Below, piece by piece: positions 5,573 to 10,054 of a stretch of DNA of 10,054 nt. Made by a program: the position numbers and the translations under genes. Numbering within the stretch: the stretch's first letter is position 1; the number at the start of each line of letters is the position of its first letter. The notes under the pieces were generated by a model. The model did no database searches. It saw only the letters and a program-made list of their open reading frames with translations, and was not told where the DNA came from. The DNA comes from Candidatus Omnitrophota bacterium (GTDB taxonomy: Bacteria; Omnitrophota; Gorgyraeia; Gygaellales; Profunditerraquicolaceae), in contig JALOBQ010000025.1 of assembly GCA_023228185.1 (NCBI GenBank), positions 1 to 10,054 on the forward strand, written 5' to 3'.

Positions 5573-7560
5573 TGGCTAAAAATCTTGTGATTGTCGAATC
5601 TCCTACCAAAGCTAAGACGATTGGCAGAATATTAGGCGCTGATTTTAACGTGGTTTCTTCGATGGGCCATCTTATTGATCTGCCGCAGAAAAAAATGGGC
5701 GTTGACCTGGAAAATAATTTTAAGGCCGATTATGTGGTTATTCCCGGCAGAAAAAAACTTCTTGCCCAGATTAAAAAAGACGCAAAAGCCGCGGAAACAG
5801 TTTATGTGGCTACCGACCCTGACCGCGAAGGCGAGGCGATCGGTTGGCAGATCAAGGAGCGCATTTTAAAAGGGAAAACTATTTTGCGCGTCAGTTTTCA
5901 TGAAATTACTCCGCACGCCGTGGGAGAGGCTTTTAAATCCGCCCGCGAATTTGACCTGAATATGATTGAGGCCCAGGTTGGCCGCAGGGTGCTTGACCGT
6001 ATCGTAGGTTATTTATTAAGCCCTTTACTTTGGAAGAAACTTGCCCGTGGATTAAGCGCCGGCCGCGTGCAGTCAGTGGCGTTAAAGATTATCATTGACC
6101 GCGAGCGCCTGATCCAGCAATTTTCGTCGCAGGAATATTGGGAGATCGGCCTGGAGTTATTCAAACAGCAGGTTGCCGGAGAAAGTAATTTTTGCGCTAA
6201 ACTTGATAAAATTGACGGCAATAAAGCGGAGATCAAAAACCAGGCTAGCGCCGATAGCATTATCGCTGAGCTTAAAGATAAAGAATTTAAGGTCGTTGAT
6301 ATCTCCAAAACACCGAAAAGGCGTTTTGCCCCTGCGCCGTTTATTACCAGCACTATGCAACAGGAGGCTTTTAATAAATTAAGGTTTAATGCTTCCAAAA
6401 CAATGATCGTTGCTCAACAGCTTTATGAGGGCATTGATATCGGCGGCGCAAATCCTTTGGGTTTAATTACTTATATGCGCACAGATTCTCCGCGCGTGGC
6501 CCCGGAAGCGATTATTGAAGTGCGCGAGCATATTTTAAGAAATTTTGGAGGGGATAGCCTTCCGGAAAAACCCAATACTTTTAAGGTGAAAAAATCCGCG
6601 CAAGAAGCCCACGAAGCTATCCGGCCCAGTTACGTGTCGCGCTCTCCGGAAAGCTTGAAAGATTTTCTCACTGATGAACAATACAAGTTATATCAGTTGA
6701 TCTATAACCGTTTTGTCGCCAGCCAAATGAAACCGGCTGAATTTTTAGCAACCAGCGTGGATATTGCCTGCGGTAAATTCGAATTTTCCGCTACCGGCTC
6801 GCGGCTTGTCTTTGAAGGTTTTATGGCAGTTTACAATAAACCTGATCAGGAGGATGATAACGAAGAGGAGAAAGAAAAATCCGCCAACGTCATTCCGCCT
6901 TTAGAGATCGGTGAAGTGTTAGGCTTAAATAAAATTATTCCTTCACAGCATTTTACCAAGCCTCCGGCAAGATTTTCAGATAGTTCTTTGATCAAAGCGC
7001 TGGAAGAAGAAGGTATCGGCAGGCCGTCAACTTACGCGCCGATCATCTACACGCTTATTTTGCGCGATTATGTCCGCCGGATCAAAGGGTATCTATTTCC
7101 TACGGAATTAGGCTTTAAGGTTTGCGATATGTTGAATGAATATTTCCCGAAAATAATGGATATTAAATTTACCGCCGCGCTGGAAGAAGAACTTGATGAA
7201 ATTGAAGAAGGCAAGCTTACGAAAGAAAAAGTGCTCAATGATTTTTACCAGCCGTTTAAAGCAAGCCTTGATTTTGCCCAGGGTAATATCCAGAAGGAAG
7301 TGGTTTTTTCCGACCAGGTCTGCGATAAATGCGGTAAACCGTTGATCTTTAAATGGGGCAGGCGCGGTAAATTTTTGAGTTGTTCGGGTTTTCCGGAGTG
7401 TAAAAATTCCAAATCCATAACCAGCGGAGTTAAATGCCCGGCTGAGAATTGTAACGGCGAACTGATTGAACGCCGTTCTGCGCGGGGATTTTTTTACGGC
7501 TGTTCTAATTTTCCTAAATGCACTTATACCTCGCGCGTATTACCGCAGGATAAAGAGTAA
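5572..7560 (+). CDS. topA: DNA topoisomerase I (type IA)
   Basis: It relaxes negative supercoils by transient single-strand cleavage. The 662-residue protein starts with a TOPRIM domain: VIVESPTKAKTI with Glu9, and DPDREGEAIGW supplying the magnesium-binding Asp82, Asp84 and Glu86. The active-site Tyr301 lies in GLITYMRTDS. RFSDSSLIKALEEEGIGRPSTYA follows in two motifs of the central domain. The C-terminus has two four-cysteine zinc ribbons: Cys584/587/604/610 and Cys622/627/644/650. Full-length enzymes usually carry two to four such repeats, so this is a normal, compact form. A short acidic Glu/Asp-rich stretch (about residues 423-435) lies in a surface loop. The ribosome site GAGGA lies inside the end of dprA, and both the start and stop overlap neighbouring genes by one base (TAATG), so translation is probably coupled. 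Confidence 0.98.
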   Translation: MAKNLVIVESPTKAKTIGRILGADFNVVSSMGHLIDLPQKKMGVDLENNFKADYVVIPGRKKLLAQIKKDAKAAETVYVATDPDREGEAIGWQIKERILKGKTILRVSFHEITPHAVGEAFKSAREFDLNMIEAQVGRRVLDRIVGYLLSPLLWKKLARGLSAGRVQSVALKIIIDRERLIQQFSSQEYWEIGLELFKQQVAGESNFCAKLDKIDGNKAEIKNQASADSIIAELKDKEFKVVDISKTPKRRFAPAPFITSTMQQEAFNKLRFNASKTMIVAQQLYEGIDIGGANPLGLITYMRTDSPRVAPEAIIEVREHILRNFGGDSLPEKPNTFKVKKSAQEAHEAIRPSYVSRSPESLKDFLTDEQYKLYQLIYNRFVASQMKPAEFLATSVDIACGKFEFSATGSRLVFEGFMAVYNKPDQEDDNEEEKEKSANVIPPLEIGEVLGLNKIIPSQHFTKPPARFSDSSLIKALEEEGIGRPSTYAPIIYTLILRDYVRRIKGYLFPTELGFKVCDMLNEYFPKIMDIKFTAALEEELDEIEEGKLTKEKVLNDFYQPFKASLDFAQGNIQKEVVFSDQVCDKCGKPLIFKWGRRGKFLSCSGFPECKNSKSITSGVKCPAENCNGELIERRSARGFFYGCSNFPKCTYTSRVLPQDKE

Positions 7561-8429
7561 TGGAAAAATATATTCAAAAGTTTGTGCGTTACCTGGAAAT
7601 CGAAAAAAATTATTCTCCGCACACGGTAATCAATTATCAGGCTGACCTTGAAGATTTTAGCCGGTTTTTAGGCAACGCGGCCGCCGAAAATGTTGATTAT
7701 CTTGCCTTAAGAAAATATCTGGCAGTATTGAAGGAAAAATCCCTTGGCAACCGCAGCGTCGGCCGCAGACTTTCGGCTTTACGCAGTTTCTTTAAATTTC
7801 TTACCAAAGAAAGCTATATCAAGGTTAATCCTATTTTGATGCTTTCCAGCCCGAAACTTGATAAGCACCTGCCGTCATTTCTTACTGAAGATGAGGTAGC
7901 TAAATTAATTGAATCCGCTTTTGCTAAAGATAAAAATGATATTTTAGGATTACGCGACCGCGCGATCCTGGAAGTTTTTTATTCCAGCGGCTTGCGTATT
8001 TCGGAGCTTGTCGGTTTGGATGTTGATGATATTGATTTTATCAGCGGAATACTTAAGATTAGGGGCAAAGGGAAGAAAGAACGCATTGTTCCGATAGGAG
8101 ATCAGGCGCTTGGCGCGATTAAAAAATACCTGGATAAGAAGGAAGATCAGTCGCCGGCGGTTTTTTTAAATAAAAATAATAAGCGCCTGACGACCCGCGG
8201 GGTAAGAGGGATAGTGAATAAACATATCCATTCAGTGGGGATCAGGCAAGGGGTATCGCCGCATACTTTACGGCATTCTTTTGCCACACACCTTTTAAAT
8301 CGCGGCGCGGATTTGCGCACAGTGCAGGAATTATTGGGGCACGCGAATTTATCCACCACGCAGATCTATACTCATTTGACTACGGATAAATTAAAGAGCG
8401 TTTATGATAAGGCGCATCCACATGCGTGA
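7560..8429 (+). CDS. xerC: tyrosine recombinase XerC/XerD family
   Basis: The 289-residue protein has an N-terminal core-binding SAM-like domain (about 1-90, starting IQKFVRYLEIEKNYSPHT in the usual form) and a C-terminal catalytic domain. The full catalytic set is present: Arg146 in SGLRISEL, Lys170 in RGKGKKER, His235 and Arg238 in SPHTLRHSFATHLL, His261 in LLGHANLSTTQ, and the nucleophile Tyr270 in IYTHL. Length and motifs match chromosomal Xer proteins, which resolve chromosome dimers at dif. XerC and XerD cannot be separated with certainty; the position after topA matches the XerC homologue CodV in Bacillus, so XerC is preferred. AGGA lies 9 bases before the ATG and the ATG overlaps the topA stop by one base. 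No mobile-element boundary, attachment site or phage gene is nearby. Confidence 0.93.
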   Translation: MEKYIQKFVRYLEIEKNYSPHTVINYQADLEDFSRFLGNAAAENVDYLALRKYLAVLKEKSLGNRSVGRRLSALRSFFKFLTKESYIKVNPILMLSSPKLDKHLPSFLTEDEVAKLIESAFAKDKNDILGLRDRAILEVFYSSGLRISELVGLDVDDIDFISGILKIRGKGKKERIVPIGDQALGAIKKYLDKKEDQSPAVFLNKNNKRLTTRGVRGIVNKHIHSVGIRQGVSPHTLRHSFATHLLNRGADLRTVQELLGHANLSTTQIYTHLTTDKLKSVYDKAHPHA

Positions 8430-8435
8430 AAAGTC

Positions 8436-8465
8436 AGTATGTAGTAGGTAGTATATAGTATGTAG
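8436..8465. repeat. TAG-rich short repeat patch after xerC
   Basis: The stretch is made of GTAG/GTAT variants, with AGTATGTAG present at both ends (8436-8444 and 8457-8465). It begins 7 bases after the xerC stop and is the first of three different repeat patches filling the 8430-8551 spacer. Confidence 0.75.
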
Positions 8466-8468
8466 GGA

Positions 8469-8496
8469 AAAGCAAAAGCCAAAGCAAAAGCCAAAG
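8469..8496. repeat. 12-base tandem repeat, two copies plus a partial
   Basis: AAAGCAAAAGCC occurs at 8469-8480 and 8481-8492 exactly, followed by AAAG. The two copies are identical, which points to recent slippage or duplication. Confidence 0.9.
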
Positions 8497-8525
8497 TCAG
8501 AAGCTGACAGCTGATAGCTGACAGC
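8496..8525. repeat. 7-base tandem repeat with small palindromes, upstream of waaA
   Basis: GCTGACA, GCTGATA, GCTGACA and a final GC run head to tail from 8503 to 8525. The patch also holds two overlapping potential stems: GTCAG-AAG-CTGAC (8496-8508) and CAGCT-GAT-AGCTG (8508-8520). Either could form a small hairpin in RNA, but neither is followed by a T-tract, so a terminator is not supported. Confidence 0.85.
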
Positions 8526-8551
8526 AAAGCGTAATGAGGAATAAACAACTT

Positions 8552-9823
8552 ATGTTCATTATTTATGATTTATTTTTTTTGATTTTTGCTATCGTCTACT
8601 TGCCGATTTATTTATTCAAAGGCAAATTTCATCAGGGATTCCTGAATCGGTTGGGATTTCTACCTGCGGTGCATGATTTGAACCAACCGATATGGATACA
8701 TGCTGTCAGCGTGGGAGAGGTTTTGGTTGTCCGCTCCTTGTTTGAACAATTAAAAAATATTTATCCGAATAAGAAGTTTGTTGTTTCTACGGTCACGCCC
8801 ACGGGCAATTCCATCGCTAGAAAATTTGTTGGTCAGGGCGATTTGTTAATTTATTTGCCTTTAGATTTTAGTTTCATAATTTCCGGCGTAATCAGGAAGA
8901 TTGATCCTGCGTTGGTGATCATCGCTGAAACAGAATTATGGCCTAATTTCATCTCTTCTTTAAATAAAAATAAGATACCTCTGGTTATCGTTAATGGCCG
9001 GATCTCCGATAATTCATTTTCCGGTTACCAAAAAATAAAATTTCTCATTCGGCCGATCTTGAATAAAATTTCATTATTCTGCGTGCAATCCCAAACGGAT
9101 GCCTTAAGGCTTAAAGTTTTGGGCGTTGACTCCGATAAAGTCAAGATCAGCGGTAACATGAAATTTGACATTAGGCCTCCGGCGCGCAGCGCTCAAGACT
9201 ATGCTATTTATAGGCAGAAGCTTTTACTTGGCGCTGATGATATGCTCCTTGTTTGCGGCAGTACGCACCCGGGGGAAGAAGACGCGCTGATTAGTATTTA
9301 TAAAAAACTGCTCAAAGATTTTCCTAAATTGAAAATTCTATTTGCTCCGCGCCATCCGCAACGCAGCCAAGAGATAGGTAGGTTAATTTTAGCTTCCGGA
9401 TTTCGGCCGCTTTTTGTTTCTTGCGGTATTAAAGAATGTACTTCTTGTTGCAGCAGGCCAGTGTTCGTGCTTGATCAGATTGGCCATCTTTTTGATTTTT
9501 ATAATGCCGCGGATATTGTTTTTGTCGGAGGCAGCCTGGTAAAAAAAGGCGGCCACAATATCCTTGAGCCGGCCAGCCTTAAAAAACCTGTAGTTTTCGG
9601 GCCGCAGATGTTTAATTTCCGTGATATCGCTAATCTTTTCGTAGAAAATAAAGCCGCTTTGAAAGCGCTTGATGCTTTTGACCTGGAGGTTAAAATAAGG
9701 CTGCTTCTGCAGGATAAAGATCTTGCCAGGCAAATGGGAAAACGCGCTTTTGATTTGCTTGAGCAAAGTAGCGGCGCTACTGCGCGGAACCTGGAGTTAA
9801 TTAAAAATTTTATAAGGAGCTAA
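8552..9823 (+). CDS. waaA: 3-deoxy-D-manno-octulosonic acid (Kdo) transferase
   Basis: It transfers Kdo from CMP-Kdo to lipid A precursor at the inner membrane, the step that begins the lipopolysaccharide core. From the ATG at 8552 it is 423 residues. Residues 1-22 form the single N-terminal membrane anchor (MFIIYDLFFLIF start). The N-terminal GT-B domain has WIHAVSVGEV with the catalytic Glu56, and AETELWPN; the C-terminal domain has CGSTHPGEE, FAPRHPQR, FVGGSL, GGHNILEPA and GPQMFNFRDI, all standard for the family. The usual D-T-x-G-E-L reads DQIGHL here, next to an unusual cysteine cluster (291, 296, 299, 300). An upstream ATG at 8534 is in frame but has no ribosome site; GAGGA at 8536-8540 would serve 8552, and the family normally starts at this point. 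An in-frame TGA at 8519 bars any longer form. Confidence 0.95.
   Translation: MFIIYDLFFLIFAIVYLPIYLFKGKFHQGFLNRLGFLPAVHDLNQPIWIHAVSVGEVLVVRSLFEQLKNIYPNKKFVVSTVTPTGNSIARKFVGQGDLLIYLPLDFSFIISGVIRKIDPALVIIAETELWPNFISSLNKNKIPLVIVNGRISDNSFSGYQKIKFLIRPILNKISLFCVQSQTDALRLKVLGVDSDKVKISGNMKFDIRPPARSAQDYAIYRQKLLLGADDMLLVCGSTHPGEEDALISIYKKLLKDFPKLKILFAPRHPQRSQEIGRLILASGFRPLFVSCGIKECTSCCSRPVFVLDQIGHLFDFYNAADIVFVGGSLVKKGGHNILEPASLKKPVVFGPQMFNFRDIANLFVENKAALKALDAFDLEVKIRLLLQDKDLARQMGKRAFDLLEQSSGATARNLELIKNFIRS
9814..9819 (+). promoter_or_regulatory. ribosome binding site of the greA-type gene
   Basis: AAGGAG lies 7 bases before the ATG at 9827, inside the end of waaA. This is a strong, well-spaced site that fixes the start and indicates co-transcription with waaA. 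Confidence 0.85.
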
Positions 9824-9826
9824 AAT

Positions 9827-10054
9827 ATGCCCGGCGATATATACCTAACCAGAGCAGGCCATGAAAAATTAGTCAAAGAACTGGAATTTTTAAAGACCAC
9901 AAAACGCCGCCAGCTTTCCAAAGCAATTGGCGAAGCAAGAGCGCACGGGGATATCAGCGAAAATGCCGAGTATGACGCGGCAAAAGACGCTCAAGGCTTG
10001 AATGAAAAAAAGATCGCAGAACTTGAGGCGAAATTATCCTGCGCGCAGATACTT
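9827..10054 (+). CDS. greA: GreA/GreB-family transcription elongation factor (3' end cut by window edge)
   Basis: Seventy-six codons are visible. They cover the N-terminal coiled-coil that enters the RNA polymerase secondary channel and stimulates cleavage of backtracked RNA. The start YLTRAGHEKLVKELEFLK and the tip EARAHGDISENAEYDAAK are characteristic; the acidic tip residues Asp42 and Glu45, which coordinate the catalytic magnesium, are both present. The C-terminal FKBP-like polymerase-binding domain lies beyond the window, so GreA is favoured over GreB or a Gfh-type homologue only on the tip sequence and commonness. It starts 3 bases after the waaA stop. Confidence 0.93.
   Translation, partial: MPGDIYLTRAGHEKLVKELEFLKTTKRRQLSKAIGEARAHGDISENAEYDAAKDAQGLNEKKIAELEAKLSCAQIL

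Noticed and set aside
7560..8429. Integrase of a mobile element
   Set aside because: Length, motifs and tight overlap with topA match a housekeeping Xer recombinase, and no attachment sites, cargo or composition shift are seen.
8469..8525. CRISPR-like array
   Set aside because: The units are 7 and 12 bases with no unique spacers and no cas genes nearby; these are simple tandem repeats.
9389..9766. Minus-strand open frame of 125 codons opposite waaA
   Set aside because: It lies wholly within conserved WaaA motifs on the other strand and shows no protein-family features.

Overview
The window looks like ordinary chromosome from a diderm (Gram-negative-type) bacterium. It carries a Kdo transferase, which makes lipopolysaccharide, and a lipoprotein with a clear lipobox. 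The gene order dprA-topA-xerC is best known from Firmicutes, and a SpoVG-family gene is present. Base composition is moderate, with AT-rich spacers. This mix suits a deep-branching or uncultured diderm lineage; Omnitrophota or a relative is possible, but that is a guess from gene content, not a phylogenetic result.

Layout: 1-1851 (minus) is a Ski2-like DExH helicase whose C-terminus runs off the left edge. An 84-base divergent spacer (1852-1935) holds plausible promoters for both directions and a perfect inverted repeat. All later genes are on the plus strand: a thermonuclease-type lipoprotein (1936-2493), chorismate synthase aroC (2548-3588), a SpoVG-family regulator (3635-3889), shikimate kinase aroK (3975-4481), dprA (4478-5572), topA (5572-7560), a XerC/D recombinase (7560-8429), Kdo transferase waaA (8552-9823) and a greA-type gene cut by the right edge (from 9827). 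The genes from aroK to xerC are strictly chained by 1-4 base overlaps, so they are very probably co-transcribed and translationally coupled. No rho-independent terminator was seen anywhere.

Functionally, the run joins the last and fifth steps of the shikimate pathway (aroC, aroK) to DNA maintenance (DprA, topoisomerase I, chromosome-dimer recombinase), then to envelope synthesis and transcript elongation. All core genes are intact, with their expected catalytic residues.

I found no convincing new multi-gene system. The most interesting parts are non-coding. The spoVG leader can fold to hide an unusually long Shine-Dalgarno sequence. A 28-base-pair imperfect hairpin built from 6/12-base repeats fills the spacer before aroK. 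A patchwork of three different short-period repeats fills the spacer before waaA. The two genes behind the repeat-filled spacers have no (aroK) or only a poorly placed (waaA) ribosome binding site, unlike most of their neighbours.
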